Below, piece after piece: positions 34,164 through 43,864 of a stretch of DNA of 64,000 nucleotides. The DNA is from Terriglobia bacterium (GTDB lineage: Bacteria; Acidobacteriota; Terriglobia; UBA7540). The notes below the pieces were generated by a model. The model did no database searches. It was not told the origin of the DNA and worked only from the letters and a program-made list of their open reading frames with translations. The position numbers and the translations under genes were made by a program. The DNA lies in contig DASTAW010000033.1 in the NCBI GenBank assembly GCA_035712365.1, forward strand, positions 1-64,000, in the 5' to 3' direction. Numbering within the stretch: position 1 is the stretch's first letter; the number at the start of each line of letters is the position of its first letter.

Positions 34164-35201
34164 CTAATTCAGGAAGTAATTGCGATAAAGCGTGTCGCGT
34201 TTGATGGGGCGGAAGCCGGCGTCGCGAATCATCCGGCGAAGTTTTTCTTCAGAAGAGGTGCGCCCACAGCCCGCGGCGGAAACGACATTCTCTTCAATCA
34301 GAATACTCCCAACATCATTGCCACCAAAACGAAGAGCGATCTGGCAGACCTTGTGTCCCGGGGTCAACCAGGATGCCTGAACATTCTGAATGTTGTCCAG
34401 GTAAAGGCGGCTGACGGCAAGGGTCTTTAGATATTCCACTGCCGTGACTTCTTCTTTAATGAAGCGCCCCAGAGAGGTGTTTTCACGCTGGAAAAACCAG
34501 GGAATGAACGCGGTGAATCCGCCCGTCTCCGCCTGCAGCCGGCGAATGCGTTCCAGGTGCGTCATTCGTTGTTGAAGGGTCTCTCCACAGCCGAACATCA
34601 TGGTGGCGGTTGTCCGCATGCCCAGTTTGTGCGCCTCGCGGTGCACGGAGAGCCATTCATCGGTGCTGCACTTCAGGCGGGCAATTCGTCGTCGGACTTC
34701 GTCGTCAAGGATTTCCGCACCTGCTCCGGGGATGGAGTCGAGACCCGCGTCCCTCAGGCGCATCAGCGTATCTCGAACGGTCAGTCCGCAGATTTCGGCA
34801 ATGTTCAGAACTTCCGGCGCCGAAAGGCAGTGCAGATGGACCTGGGGATAACGGTCCTTGATGCTGGAAAGGAGGTTCTCGTAGTAATCCATCTTCAAGT
34901 CGGGGTGCAGGCCGCCCTGCATCAGCACTCCGGTGCCGCCCAGCGCCAGTGTTTCTTCGATCTTCAGATAGATGGTTTCGAGCGGCAGAACGTATCCTTC
35001 CGGCGAGCCGACGGGCCTGTAAAACGCGCAGAAGGAGCAGTACTCCGTGCAGATATTAGTGTAATTAATATTGCGATCGATCTGGTAGGTGACGATGTTA
35101 CCAGGATGCAGCTTCCTGCGCTGGGCGTCAGCCTCCATGCCAATGCCGATCAGGTCGTCGGAGTGCAGCATTTCGAGAGCTTGTGCCTCAGTTAAACCCA
35201 T
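34164..35201 (-). CDS. mqnC: Cyclic dehypoxanthinyl futalosine synthase
   Basis: This 345-residue radical SAM enzyme cyclises dehypoxanthine futalosine in the futalosine route to menaquinone. The cluster-binding motif is C51-x3-C55-x2-C58 in NYTNICTEYCSFCAFYR. TGVLMQGGLHPDL and the mqnC-type PGAGAEIL segment follow. Among the futalosine radical SAM enzymes, the DRNINYTN start and the substrate-side motifs favour MqnC over MqnE. It follows mqnA by 57 bases. Confidence 0.94.
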   Translation of the reverse strand: MGLTEAQALEMLHSDDLIGIGMEADAQRRKLHPGNIVTYQIDRNINYTNICTEYCSFCAFYRPVGSPEGYVLPLETIYLKIEETLALGGTGVLMQGGLHPDLKMDYYENLLSSIKDRYPQVHLHCLSAPEVLNIAEICGLTVRDTLMRLRDAGLDSIPGAGAEILDDEVRRRIARLKCSTDEWLSVHREAHKLGMRTTATMMFGCGETLQQRMTHLERIRRLQAETGGFTAFIPWFFQRENTSLGRFIKEEVTAVEYLKTLAVSRLYLDNIQNVQASWLTPGHKVCQIALRFGGNDVGSILIEENVVSAAGCGRTSSEEKLRRMIRDAGFRPIKRDTLYRNYFLN

Positions 35202-35258
35202 ACCACCCTGGCCTTCGATGGAAATCCCGTCGGGAGCAGTCCTGGAAGCCGCGGTTTT

Positions 35259-36059
35259 CTAGACTAATTCAATTTTCCTTGCCGCTGGGACCAGGCCGAT
35301 TTCGCGCGCAAGGCGGTAAAAAAGCTCCAGACCGCTGCGGTTTTCCTCATCCAAAGAATAATCGATATTTTCTTTCAGGTAAACCTTCACCGCCTTCGGC
35401 GCCAGCCCCAGCCTGGGCGCGTACTCGCAGGCAATTTCGTCGATGTGCGCGAGTCCATAGTCTCTCGAGGCCTCAAAGTCCGCGCAGAAGCGGCCAAGCC
35501 CCATGTCTTTGTGACCCGCCCACACCGCAAACACAAAAGGCAACCCTGTAAATTTTTTCCACTCGGCCGCCAGATCATACACCAGCAGGTTTTGGCCATC
35601 AAATGTGAGCGCCGGATCGCCAATCAGAAGCGCCGCATCAGCCTGTTGCAGCATCTTGGCCGGTTCCGGATCAACAGTGGTCGCGCTGAAGGTTCGCAAA
35701 TAAAACTTCTGCAGCAAAACCCGAACCAGCGCAACCGAAGTTCGCGAGGAATTGTCAAGCGCGACGGTCTCCACTTTTTCGATAGGCACTTTGCTGAGCA
35801 GCAGAACGCTCTTGACGGTTTCCTTTGAGGCGATGGAACATCCGGGCAGGATTCGCAGGCCATCCATGCGCTGGTACTCGATAGACGGCACAATGCCGAG
35901 GACCGCTTCGCGCCGGCGCAGTCCGTCCGCGCAATTTGCCGGAGTGGTGAAATCGAGGTCGTATTTTCCCTGCTGATCGCCCTTCAACATCCCCCAGATC
36001 AACGGGACGGTGTTCAGGTATTTGACAACCGAAACCCTGGGTCGCGTGGTGGTGTCCAT
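35259..36059 (-). CDS. mqnA: Chorismate dehydratase
   Basis: This 266-residue enzyme converts chorismate to 3-enolpyruvyl-benzoate, the first step of the futalosine pathway. It has the periplasmic-binding-protein fold of MqnA: VSVVKYLNTVPLIWG at the start, LGIVPSIEYQRM, LDNSSRTSVALVRVLL and ALLIGDPAL. It is the first gene of mqnA-mqnC-galT-galK, with small gaps throughout. MqnB and MqnD are not in the window. Confidence 0.95.
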   Translation of the reverse strand: MDTTTRPRVSVVKYLNTVPLIWGMLKGDQQGKYDLDFTTPANCADGLRRREAVLGIVPSIEYQRMDGLRILPGCSIASKETVKSVLLLSKVPIEKVETVALDNSSRTSVALVRVLLQKFYLRTFSATTVDPEPAKMLQQADAALLIGDPALTFDGQNLLVYDLAAEWKKFTGLPFVFAVWAGHKDMGLGRFCADFEASRDYGLAHIDEIACEYAPRLGLAPKAVKVYLKENIDYSLDEENRSGLELFYRLAREIGLVPAARKIELV

Positions 36060-36213
36060 GTGTTCGCCGTAGAGTTTTCATTCTAGCGCATCAGGCCATC
36101 AGCGCGCCGGGCTGAGGGCTTCGCGCGGGATTTTGCATTGATGCGGCGCTGTTTGTGGAAGAAAATTCTGTTACAATCCGGCCAACGACACGAATTACTC
36201 TGCTGGAGGAAAA

Positions 36214-37071
36214 ATGCAGATTCAAATTCGTCGCGCCCGGCCTGAAGACGCTGAGGAACTGGGACGGATCTGTTACGAAGCGTTCAAAACGATTTCCGAG
36301 GCGCATAATTTTCCGCCGGATCTTCCTTCTCCGGAAATGGCCGCGGAGATTATTTCCATGCTCAGCTCACATCCCGGCTTTTTCGGGGTCGCGGCTGATC
36401 TGGACGGCCGATTGATCGGCAGCAATTTTCTGGATGAACGTTCGCCGATTGGCGGCATCGGACCCATCACGATTGATCCCGCCTGGCAGGACCGGTCGGC
36501 CGGGCGGCAGTTGATGGAGGCGGTCCTTCAGCGGACGCGCGAAAAGAGGCTTGCCGGAGTACGGCTGGTCCAGGCCGCTTTCCATAGCCGCTCGCTTTCT
36601 CTTTATGCCAAGCTTGGTTTTCAGGTGCGTGAGCCGCTGAGCTGCATGCAAGGGCCATCCATTAAGGCCTCGATTGCGAGATGCAGCGTCCGGGCGGCCA
36701 CGGGAGCGGACATCCCGGCGTGCAACCGCCTCTGCTTCGCTGTCCACGGATACGATCGGGCGAGCGAACTCGCCGACGACGTGAAGCAAGGCAGCGCCCA
36801 GGTGGTAGAACGCGGCGGCCAGATTACGGGTTACGCAACCGAGGTTGGATTTTTCGGGCATGCCGTGGCGGCCACGAATGACGACCTCAAGGCCCTGATC
36901 GGCGCGGCTGAAGAGTTCCGCGGGCCTGGCATCCTGCTGCCTTCGCGCAACGGGGAAATGCTGGCCTGGTGCCTGCGGCACGGCCTGCGTATTACGCAGC
37001 CGATGACGCTGATGACGATGGGCTTGTATAACGAACCCGCTGGAGCTTACCTGCCGTCGATCATCTATTGA
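36214..37071 (+). CDS. Two-domain GNAT acetyltransferase
   Basis: This 285-residue protein has two GNAT-like halves. The first (about 1-145) has IRRARPEDAEEL, GGIGPITIDPAWQDRSAGRQLMEAV as the acetyl-CoA loop, and SLSLYAKLGFQVRE. The second (about 150-285) starts VRAATGADIPACNRLC and is less conserved, without a clear P-loop, so only the first is likely to be active. GGAGG lies four bases before the ATG. The substrate is unknown. It is divergent from mqnA. Confidence 0.82.
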   Translation: MQIQIRRARPEDAEELGRICYEAFKTISEAHNFPPDLPSPEMAAEIISMLSSHPGFFGVAADLDGRLIGSNFLDERSPIGGIGPITIDPAWQDRSAGRQLMEAVLQRTREKRLAGVRLVQAAFHSRSLSLYAKLGFQVREPLSCMQGPSIKASIARCSVRAATGADIPACNRLCFAVHGYDRASELADDVKQGSAQVVERGGQITGYATEVGFFGHAVAATNDDLKALIGAAEEFRGPGILLPSRNGEMLAWCLRHGLRITQPMTLMTMGLYNEPAGAYLPSIIY

Positions 37072-37162
37072 GAGCCCCAAAGGCAACGAAGGCTGAAGGC
37101 GAAAGACCGGCGGCTCTCAGGTGGGTCAGTTCATCACCGCATTAACCGCCGGCCCGCTGCCC

Positions 37163-38077
37163 TCACTCTGACATCTTGTGTTTCAGGAACGTGCCGTTCT
37201 TGAGCTCGCTGAATGCTTCGCGGAGCTCTTCCTGGGTGTTCATCACGATGGGGCCGTACCACGCCACTGGCTGTTCAAGCGGTTTGCCGGAGACCAGAAG
37301 AAAACGGATGCCTTCCTCGTCGGCCTGGATAGTGACCTCGTCGCCACGATCGAAGAGGATGAGCGAGCGATTGTCGGCCTCGGTGGGCGGAGTGGTGTCT
37401 AACCAGCCAGCCGGTTCCGTGGGCACTTCCAGGGGGCCTGAAGCATTGCAGAACTTGCCTGCGCCGTCAAAAACGTAGGCGAAGGCGTGGCGTGTAGTTT
37501 CAACTGGCAGGGTCTTCCGTTTGCCGGGCGGGACGGTGACGTCGATGTATACCGGGTCGGCGGCGACGCCCTCAACGGGACCCTTCTTGCCCCAGAAATT
37601 CCCGCAGACCACTCTGACCAGCGTTCCGTCGTCGTCCGTAACTTCGGGGATTTCAGCGGATTTAACTTCCTGGTAGCGCGGCGCGGTCATTTTGAGCGAG
37701 GCCGGCAAATTACCCCAGAGCTGGAAACCGTGCATGCGCCCGGAGGGGTCTCCTTTGGGCATCTCCTGATGAATGATGCCGCTGCCCGCCGTCATCCACT
37801 GCACGTCGCCTGCACCGATGGTGCCGCTGTGACCCAGGCTGTCCCCGTGCTCGACGTCGCCTGCCAGCACGTAAGTAATGGTCTCAATGCCGCGGTGCGG
37901 GTGCCAGGGGAAACCGGCGAGATAATCCTCCGGACGCTCATTGCGGAAGTCGTCCAGAAGAAGGAACGGGTCAAAGTCAGCCGTGTTGCCAAAACCGAAC
38001 GCACGGCGAAGATGCACACCTGCACCCTCCAGCGTCGGCTTGGACTTAATCAGCCGCTTTACAGGTCGAAGTGACAT
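37163..38077 (-). CDS. Pirin-family protein
   Basis: This 304-residue bicupin has the pirin metal site HPHRGIETITYVL (two His) and QWMTAGSGIIHQE (His and Glu), plus a pirin C-terminal cupin. The ATG at 38077 has GGAGG five bases upstream, so 16 codons of the longer frame are dropped. Family members are Fe(II) proteins acting as quercetinases or redox-sensitive regulators; the role here is not determined. It stands alone. Confidence 0.92.
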   Translation of the reverse strand: MSLRPVKRLIKSKPTLEGAGVHLRRAFGFGNTADFDPFLLLDDFRNERPEDYLAGFPWHPHRGIETITYVLAGDVEHGDSLGHSGTIGAGDVQWMTAGSGIIHQEMPKGDPSGRMHGFQLWGNLPASLKMTAPRYQEVKSAEIPEVTDDDGTLVRVVCGNFWGKKGPVEGVAADPVYIDVTVPPGKRKTLPVETTRHAFAYVFDGAGKFCNASGPLEVPTEPAGWLDTTPPTEADNRSLILFDRGDEVTIQADEEGIRFLLVSGKPLEQPVAWYGPIVMNTQEELREAFSELKNGTFLKHKMSE

Positions 38078-38419
38078 GTGTGCCTCCAGTACTGCAAGTG
38101 TAGCCTCTGAGATGCGCTGAGGCAAACTACGTTCCAGTTAACAAGGCGGCTGTCTGTCACAAAGAAAGCTTACATGGTTTACTCAAAAACCAAGGAACGA
38201 TCGTGGTTAAAGAATGTAAGTCGCTGCGAATATCAACAAAGCAGGGTATCGGCCAGTGTCATGGATGAGAGTCAGACCCACGCGCGGTTTGCGCACGGCT
38301 CCGGCAGGTACTGCTCCCTTAACAGCCCCCAGTGGGGCCGGAGACGGACATAGTCGGAGCCCTGGTTCTCTGCGCCGCCGTGTATTCACCGAACGGCAAT
38401 CTTCCCTTCCCAACTCTTG
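38078..38419. other. 342-base gap between pirin and the beta-hydroxylase-like gene
   Basis: No gene is supported. A short minus-strand frame at 38207-38413 lacks motifs. The stretch near 38150-38220 is AT-richer and may hold the pirin promoter; no consensus boxes were identified. Confidence 0.4.
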
Positions 38420-39070
38420 CTAGAGCGGACGGAAACTGCGCATCCAGAGAATCGAACGGTTGATAGTAGAAAACGGAAAGATGGTTGGGCGCGCGAAATT
38501 AACGAACAGCACAACACGATAGGAGTCGGAGTCGTTCCAGACTTCATGCTCGTGGCTGTCATCGAAGATCAGGCTCTTTCCTTCCTTCCAGGACCTGATG
38601 TCGTTTCCCACCCGAATCCTGCAGATGCCTTCTGGTTCAGGAACCATCAATCCGAGATGGTAGCGAAGCACACCTTTGTAGGGTCCCCGGTGCGGAGGAA
38701 TGTACTTCCCGGGCGATAGAATAGAAAACATGGCGGTGTTCATCTGGGGGATCTTTTTCAGGATCCGGACCGTTTCGGGGCAGCGCGAACAGTTTTCCTT
38801 TTCGACACGCCCAAAGGCATAAAGGAAATATGTCTTCCAGTTGTTGTCGTTGGTAATGCTCTTCTGCGGGGGAGAGTAATCCTGGAAATTCGTGATCTGT
38901 TCGCGCTTCAGCATCAAAACGTCCAACTCCTTGCGAATCGCCTGCCATTCCGCCTCAACATTGGCGACCCAGGGAAACTCTTCCGGCTCGAAAAACGTGC
39001 GCTCGGCATCGCGGTAGAACATGTAGTCCTCCGCAAGACCCTTCAGGGCCCTTTTTGTCTGTTTTATCAT
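38420..39070 (-). CDS. Aspartyl/asparaginyl beta-hydroxylase-like dioxygenase
   Basis: This 216-residue protein shows the Asp/Asn beta-hydroxylase (LpxO-like) cupin: YIPPHRGPYKGVLRYHLGL, with the first metal His and a substrate Arg, and DDSHEHEVWN, with the second metal His, followed by RVVLFVNFARP. It should be a 2-oxoglutarate/Fe(II) dioxygenase. LpxO hydroxylates lipid A acyl chains, and other members modify proteins, so the substrate is open. The ATG at 39070 follows GGAGGAAGG; the longer frame is dropped. Confidence 0.88.
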   Translation of the reverse strand: MIKQTKRALKGLAEDYMFYRDAERTFFEPEEFPWVANVEAEWQAIRKELDVLMLKREQITNFQDYSPPQKSITNDNNWKTYFLYAFGRVEKENCSRCPETVRILKKIPQMNTAMFSILSPGKYIPPHRGPYKGVLRYHLGLMVPEPEGICRIRVGNDIRSWKEGKSLIFDDSHEHEVWNDSDSYRVVLFVNFARPTIFPFSTINRSILWMRSFRPL

Positions 39071-39613
39071 CCTTCCTCCTCCAGGCCTGTGTGGCCAGCG
39101 GGAAGACTCCAGCCGTAGAACCGATATGCCCATTCAAATGAGCACGGACTTACCCCTCCTCAGGGGATCCAAGGACAGTCGGCGGTCCGCGTAAGTCAAA
39201 ATCCAATAAATTGGGTCGCGCAGTATGTCCCCGCACCTCTGGGTATCCGGGCAGATAGCACTCTATTTGCCAAACACGAGTCTTGCAGGGAATGGCGCGG
39301 CCGGAGTTGTGGGGAGGCGAAAAACCACGCTTATTCAATACATTACAGGGATCGGCGTGAGGTCTGCTTCCCTGCTTATTGTCTTTCTCAATGGGTTGCC
39401 GTCAGCCTAGGTGCGCAAGCTGTTTCCGGGCTTTCGACAAGTCCTGGATGTTTCGCTGGGTGTGGCGGGCCACGGTTTTCTGCAACACGTTGAACCAGAG
39501 ACGGATGTGGCCAGTCTATCGACTGCGCAAGCTCTTTCCGGCGCGCGGAATGCCTGATTTCCTCCAGGCATACCGGCAGCATCGAATGAGCCAAATACCA
39601 GGAGGGAGCGCCG
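39071..39613. other. 543-base gap without a supported gene
   Basis: Frames on both strands (for example 39379-39876 plus and 39388-39642 minus) have no family motifs, ribosome sites or hydrophobic pattern. An arginine-rich plus-strand frame may be a decayed gene, but nothing could be identified in it. Confidence 0.4.
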
Positions 39614-41245
39614 CTATTTGCTGTCCACCGCCTCGCGCGCATACAACATGTAGGAGACGGCGGGAGGTGACTCGCCCTGGTGGAAGCTCCAGGAGTAGTC
39701 GCGAAGGGTACGGTCAGGCGCAGAGTACCGTTCGCGCTGGCGCAGAAAGTCGATCCAGGAGTCTACGACAAAAGTCTCGACAAAACGCTCTGGCTGCCCC
39801 GCATCCTGGAACACTCCCCAGCGAATGGCGCCGTTGCGCATGCGCATGTCTCGGACCTTGTGGATCGCTCGGGTGAAATCGGCGTAATCTTCGGGACGGA
39901 TATTGAACTCAATGGTCACCAGGACGGGGCCGTCGTCAGGATGCGGCTCGACCACCACCTGCGGGGCAGCGCGGTTAAGTCGGTAAGGTTTGAGGTCCGG
40001 CGGGATTTCCTCCAAAAGATGAAAACGGCGCACCAGAGGAATGCTGGCCAGTGCGGTCGCGGCTGCCGCCAGCAGTGCTACTGGGGTGGAAATATGTTCC
40101 GCTACAAATCCCCAGAAGGCGCTGCCTGAAGCCACGCCTCCCCAGAAGATCATCTGATACGTTCCTAGTGCCCGCGCCTGCACCCAGGGCGGCGTGGAGA
40201 TCTGAACGGTCACGTTCATCGTGGAGAGAGCGCTGGTCCACGCGAATCCCGCCGCCAGCAGCGAGACGACGATAAGGGGTACGCTGCGCATAAGGCCCAG
40301 AGTCGCAAGCGTTCCGGCAAAAACGGCGGACGATCCCGCGACAATCATGTCTGCTGACAGGCGCTGCCGAAGCCGGGGAAGGAGCGAGGCTCCGACCACA
40401 GCGCCGGCACCGAGGCAGCCGTTCAGAATACCGTAGGCCATGGCGCCCTGGCGGAGATCCTGGCTTGCCACCACCGCCAGCAGGGCCCAGACGGCGCTGG
40501 CAAAGCTTGCAAACACAAAGACTCGAACGAATGTCGCGCGAAGCTCCGGCGTGTATCGCAGGTAACGCAACCCGGACATCAGCGCACCGGACAACCGCTC
40601 CGCCGGAAGTGCGCTCTTGTAAAGCGGCGTGCTGCGCCACTGATAGAGAACCAGGATTACCGCCAGGAAGGAGAGTGAATTCACCAGGAACACCGCCCCC
40701 GCTCCGAGCATTACCGTGGCAAAGGCAGCCACCATCAGCCCGCCGATCGCAGGTCCCACCGCGCGCGCCAAGTTGTAACCGGCGCTGTTCACGGCGATGG
40801 CGCTGGGGAGCTCTGAGCGCGGAACAAGCTCCGGCACGATGGCCTGCCAGGCGGGGTTGTTCATGGCGGCGCCGACGTTCAGCAGGAAAGTGAGCGCCAG
40901 CAGCGTCCAGGGAGAAATCATTCCGGCAAAGGTGAGCACACTGAGACCGGCCACCGTGGCCAGCATCCAGACCTGCCAGAAAATCAGCAGGCGGCGGCGG
41001 TCAACAATGTCGGCGGTGGCTCCGGCAGGATAACCCAGCAGGAGCACGGGAAGGCCCGCTGCGGTCTGCATCAGGGCGATCAGCAGAGGCGAGGTGGTGA
41101 GCGAGGTCATCAGCCACGTGCCCGCCGTGTCCTGCATCCAGCTCCCCACGTTTGAGACGACGGAGGAAGCCCAGCAGTTGCGGAAAATCGGATGGCGAAG
41201 CGTTCCCCAGGCAGAGGGTTTTTCGATTTCAGTTACTGTCGTCAC
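39614..41245 (-). CDS. MFS transporter, MFS_3/enterobactin-exporter type
   Basis: This 543-residue exporter has about twelve helices, beginning FRNCWASSVVSNVGSWMQDTAGTWLM, typical of the MFS_3 (EntS-like) group, with LGYPAGATADIVDRRR as the loop between TM2 and TM3. The last 110 residues form the soluble antibiotic-biosynthesis-monooxygenase-like tail usual in this group (VLVTIEFNIRPEDYADF). The GTG at 41245 was chosen from the family start; the longer frame to 41368 reads cysteine- and proline-rich and is unlikely. The substrate is unknown. It is divergent from the thioredoxin gene. Confidence 0.85.
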   Translation of the reverse strand: MTTVTEIEKPSAWGTLRHPIFRNCWASSVVSNVGSWMQDTAGTWLMTSLTTSPLLIALMQTAAGLPVLLLGYPAGATADIVDRRRLLIFWQVWMLATVAGLSVLTFAGMISPWTLLALTFLLNVGAAMNNPAWQAIVPELVPRSELPSAIAVNSAGYNLARAVGPAIGGLMVAAFATVMLGAGAVFLVNSLSFLAVILVLYQWRSTPLYKSALPAERLSGALMSGLRYLRYTPELRATFVRVFVFASFASAVWALLAVVASQDLRQGAMAYGILNGCLGAGAVVGASLLPRLRQRLSADMIVAGSSAVFAGTLATLGLMRSVPLIVVSLLAAGFAWTSALSTMNVTVQISTPPWVQARALGTYQMIFWGGVASGSAFWGFVAEHISTPVALLAAAATALASIPLVRRFHLLEEIPPDLKPYRLNRAAPQVVVEPHPDDGPVLVTIEFNIRPEDYADFTRAIHKVRDMRMRNGAIRWGVFQDAGQPERFVETFVVDSWIDFLRQRERYSAPDRTLRDYSWSFHQGESPPAVSYMLYAREAVDSK

Positions 41246-41389
41246 GTGGCACCCAAACGGTGATGATAGCAGGAAGCCGGAAGGAAAAGCATCTGCGTGC
41301 GCCGCGCGGCGACATGGCGGTAAAATGTGTGCGGCTTCATGCTGGCACCGCGGGCATTGTTGCATCAAGCCTTGTGAGGAGAGAACACG

Positions 41390-42301
41390 ATGATTCGTGA
41401 GAAGCTGAATTTATCGCGATCAGGCTCATTGCGTGTTGGTGTTCTGCTTACGCTGGTTTACCTGTTGGGTGCGGTTGTCTCCATCCAAAGTATTTGCGCA
41501 CAGCAGCAGATCGCGTGGACGCCGCCGGAAAGACCCATCGTCAAGCAGATTCAGGGGCTGCGTCAGTTGCCCGACAGCACCAGGGGAAGAGTGACCAGGA
41601 AGCTTGCACTTGAGATTCGCCAGTTGTCGCCTTCAGAGAACAAGGTGCGCCTCGCAACAGGCTTAGCGACGCTTTCGACGGAGGGCGACCCGGGCGGCCG
41701 AGAAACGGTGCAAGAGGTGGCGACAACATTGGCTGGCGCGCTCGGTGAACATCCGGTCCTCGCAAAAAACGAGCAGCCCGCCATGCCCTATGCTGTACTC
41801 GCGGCGATGGTACACTTTGAGCACGTGAATGTCTCTTTGGACTCGTCGGAATTTGCAACCGCACTGACCCAACTGCAACAACAGGACCGGTGCCGACAGC
41901 AGGCCGACTTTTCTCTGGCCGACCTCGACGGTCGTGACTGGACTCTGAAGGACCTGCGCGGGAAGGTGGTGCTCGTAAACTTCTGGGCCACGTGGTGCCC
42001 GCCGTGCCGGAAGGAAATTCCCGATCTTGAGGCGCTTTACAAGCGATTCGAAGCCGACGGCCTGGTGGTTCTGGGAATCTCCGATGAGCCCGCGACAAAG
42101 GTACAACCTTTCGTCCGCCAAGAGAAGATTTCCTACCCCGTGCTGCTTGACTTGGGACGAAAGGTGAATGGTCTCTACTCGGTTTCAGGCATCCCGATGA
42201 GCTTTGTTTATGACCGCAGCGGAAAGCTGGTGGCCGAGTCGATGGACATGCGGACCAGGCAACAGTTTCTCGCCATGTTGGCCAAAGCGGGATTGAAGTA
42301 G
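41390..42301 (+). CDS. TlpA-like thioredoxin-fold protein, exported
   Basis: This 303-residue protein has an N-terminal hydrophobic segment at about 14-36 (signal or anchor), an unassigned helical region (45-165), and a TlpA/ResA-like redoxin domain from about 172. The redox motif WCPPC is at 202-206 and the cis-Pro loop is SGIPMSFVYD. It probably reduces disulfides in the periplasm. AGGAG lies eight bases before the ATG. No cytochrome c maturation genes are adjacent, so its partner is unknown. Confidence 0.9.
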   Translation: MIREKLNLSRSGSLRVGVLLTLVYLLGAVVSIQSICAQQQIAWTPPERPIVKQIQGLRQLPDSTRGRVTRKLALEIRQLSPSENKVRLATGLATLSTEGDPGGRETVQEVATTLAGALGEHPVLAKNEQPAMPYAVLAAMVHFEHVNVSLDSSEFATALTQLQQQDRCRQQADFSLADLDGRDWTLKDLRGKVVLVNFWATWCPPCRKEIPDLEALYKRFEADGLVVLGISDEPATKVQPFVRQEKISYPVLLDLGRKVNGLYSVSGIPMSFVYDRSGKLVAESMDMRTRQQFLAMLAKAGLK

Positions 42302-42559
42302 CACGGCTTGCGTGGCTGTTCTCACCGGCTGTAGTGACAGCCGGCGGACTGCCGCGACGCCCGGCACAAGTTCAGGTGCCGGCGGATTGGACTGACCTGG
42401 CATTCCTGCCAGCTCTCCTTTGGCACAGAAGCGGCCATATTCAATTGAATTGCGGCGGTGAAACCCTCTGCCGATGGATGAGTTGCAGCACGGGAATTTC
42501 TGTGTTACTTCTCTTTGCGATCACCGACCGTATGTCTTCATCCGGTCAGGAGGAAAACG

Positions 42560-43804
42560 ATGGAACAGGGCAGGGCAAAGAGAAGGATATCGAGGCGCGG
42601 CTTTCTGAAGCAGACGGCCTTCACCGCCGCCGGCGCAGCCGCGCTGGGAGGACTTGCTCCGGCGAGTGTGCTGGGCGCGAATGACCGCCTTCGGGTGGCC
42701 GTTCTGGGCTGCGGCCAGCGGGCGCGCTATCTGGCGTCGATTTTTGTGAAGCAGCCCTCAGTGGAGATTGTCGAGATGTGTGATGTTTACGGACCGCATC
42801 GACGTGCGGGTCTCAGGGTGGCCGGAACAAAGGCCACAGGATCGGAGGACTACCGCGCGGTGCTCGACCGCAAGGACATCGACGCGGTGGTGATCGGCGC
42901 GCCCGACCACTGGCACAAGCAGATGCTGATGGACGCCGTGGGGGCCGGCAAGGATGCTTATTGCGAAAAACCGCTGATCCACTCCATTCCCGAAGGCGCG
43001 AAAATCCTGCGCGCCGTCCATGCGTCGAACCGTATTGTGCAGGTGGGCATGCAGCAGCGGAGCTGGCCTCACTATGTGCTGGGCAAGCAACTGGTGGACT
43101 CCGGCAAGCTCGGAAAATTGACCTTTGTACACACCTACTGGTATCAGAACTATTACTCCGCCGAGGGATGGAACGCCCTGCCCAGTGTGGACCAGGCGCA
43201 GCTCAACTGGAAGCAGTGGCTCGGCGCCGCGCCCATGCAGCCGTTTGATAAAGAGAAGTTTGCGTGGTGGCGCTTCTACTGGGATTTTGGCGGCGGCATT
43301 CTCACCGACCTGCTGACGCACTGGATTGACGTCATCCAGTGGTACACCAACCAGCCCGCGCCCAGGACCGCCACCACCACTGGCGATCTCTACTTGATGA
43401 ATTGGCAGTGTCCGGACACCATCACGGCAGCGTACGAATTTCCTCAGAAGTTCATGGTGACGTTTACCGGCGCGCTCTGCGATGGCATTGACGATGGCGG
43501 CATCACGTTCCGCGGCACCAACGGCGCGCTCAAAGTGGACCGCTCGCGCCTGGCCTTTTATCCCCAAGGCAGCAAATGGGAGCCGGGCACCATGGAGCCC
43601 AGGCCTGAAATTCTGGCGGAATCCCTTCACGATGGAACCATTGAACACATCCAGAACTTTCTCGATTGCCTCCGTACGCGCAAAACCCCGAATGCTCCGG
43701 TGGAAGCCGGATTTGAGGCCGCGCGGACTTCCTGGATTGGCAATCTGGCGCTCAAGGCTGGAAAGAAACTGGATTGGGATCCGGCGTGGGGCGAGGCGGC
43801 ATAA
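42560..43804 (+). CDS. Gfo/Idh/MocA-family oxidoreductase with Tat signal
   Basis: This 414-residue protein starts with a twin-arginine signal (RRISRRGFLKQ, then a hydrophobic run to SVLGAN). The Rossmann fold opens RVAVLGCGQRARYL, and CEKPLIH carries the catalytic Lys of the family. The C-terminal domain includes WRFYWDFGGGILTDLLTHW. AGGAGG lies six bases before the ATG. NAD(P)-bound export of such enzymes is common in acidobacteria and planctomycetes. It acts on a sugar or sugar derivative that cannot be named from the sequence. Confidence 0.92.
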   Translation: MEQGRAKRRISRRGFLKQTAFTAAGAAALGGLAPASVLGANDRLRVAVLGCGQRARYLASIFVKQPSVEIVEMCDVYGPHRRAGLRVAGTKATGSEDYRAVLDRKDIDAVVIGAPDHWHKQMLMDAVGAGKDAYCEKPLIHSIPEGAKILRAVHASNRIVQVGMQQRSWPHYVLGKQLVDSGKLGKLTFVHTYWYQNYYSAEGWNALPSVDQAQLNWKQWLGAAPMQPFDKEKFAWWRFYWDFGGGILTDLLTHWIDVIQWYTNQPAPRTATTTGDLYLMNWQCPDTITAAYEFPQKFMVTFTGALCDGIDDGGITFRGTNGALKVDRSRLAFYPQGSKWEPGTMEPRPEILAESLHDGTIEHIQNFLDCLRTRKTPNAPVEAGFEAARTSWIGNLALKAGKKLDWDPAWGEAA

Positions 43805-43864
43805 GCAGCGCCGCCACGGCTGCTGCCGTCTCTTCGAACTTTTGCAGAGAGCTGCTGGGAAAGC

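Noticed and set aside
37069-37119. TGAGAGCC/GGCTCTCA inverted repeat after the GNAT gene as a terminator
   Set aside because: Only eight paired bases across a 35-base loop, overlapping the stop codon and lacking a T-run.
39379-39876. 165-codon plus-strand frame upstream of and overlapping the MFS gene end
   Set aside because: Arginine- and serine-rich with no motif; its second half is antisense to the MFS transporter.
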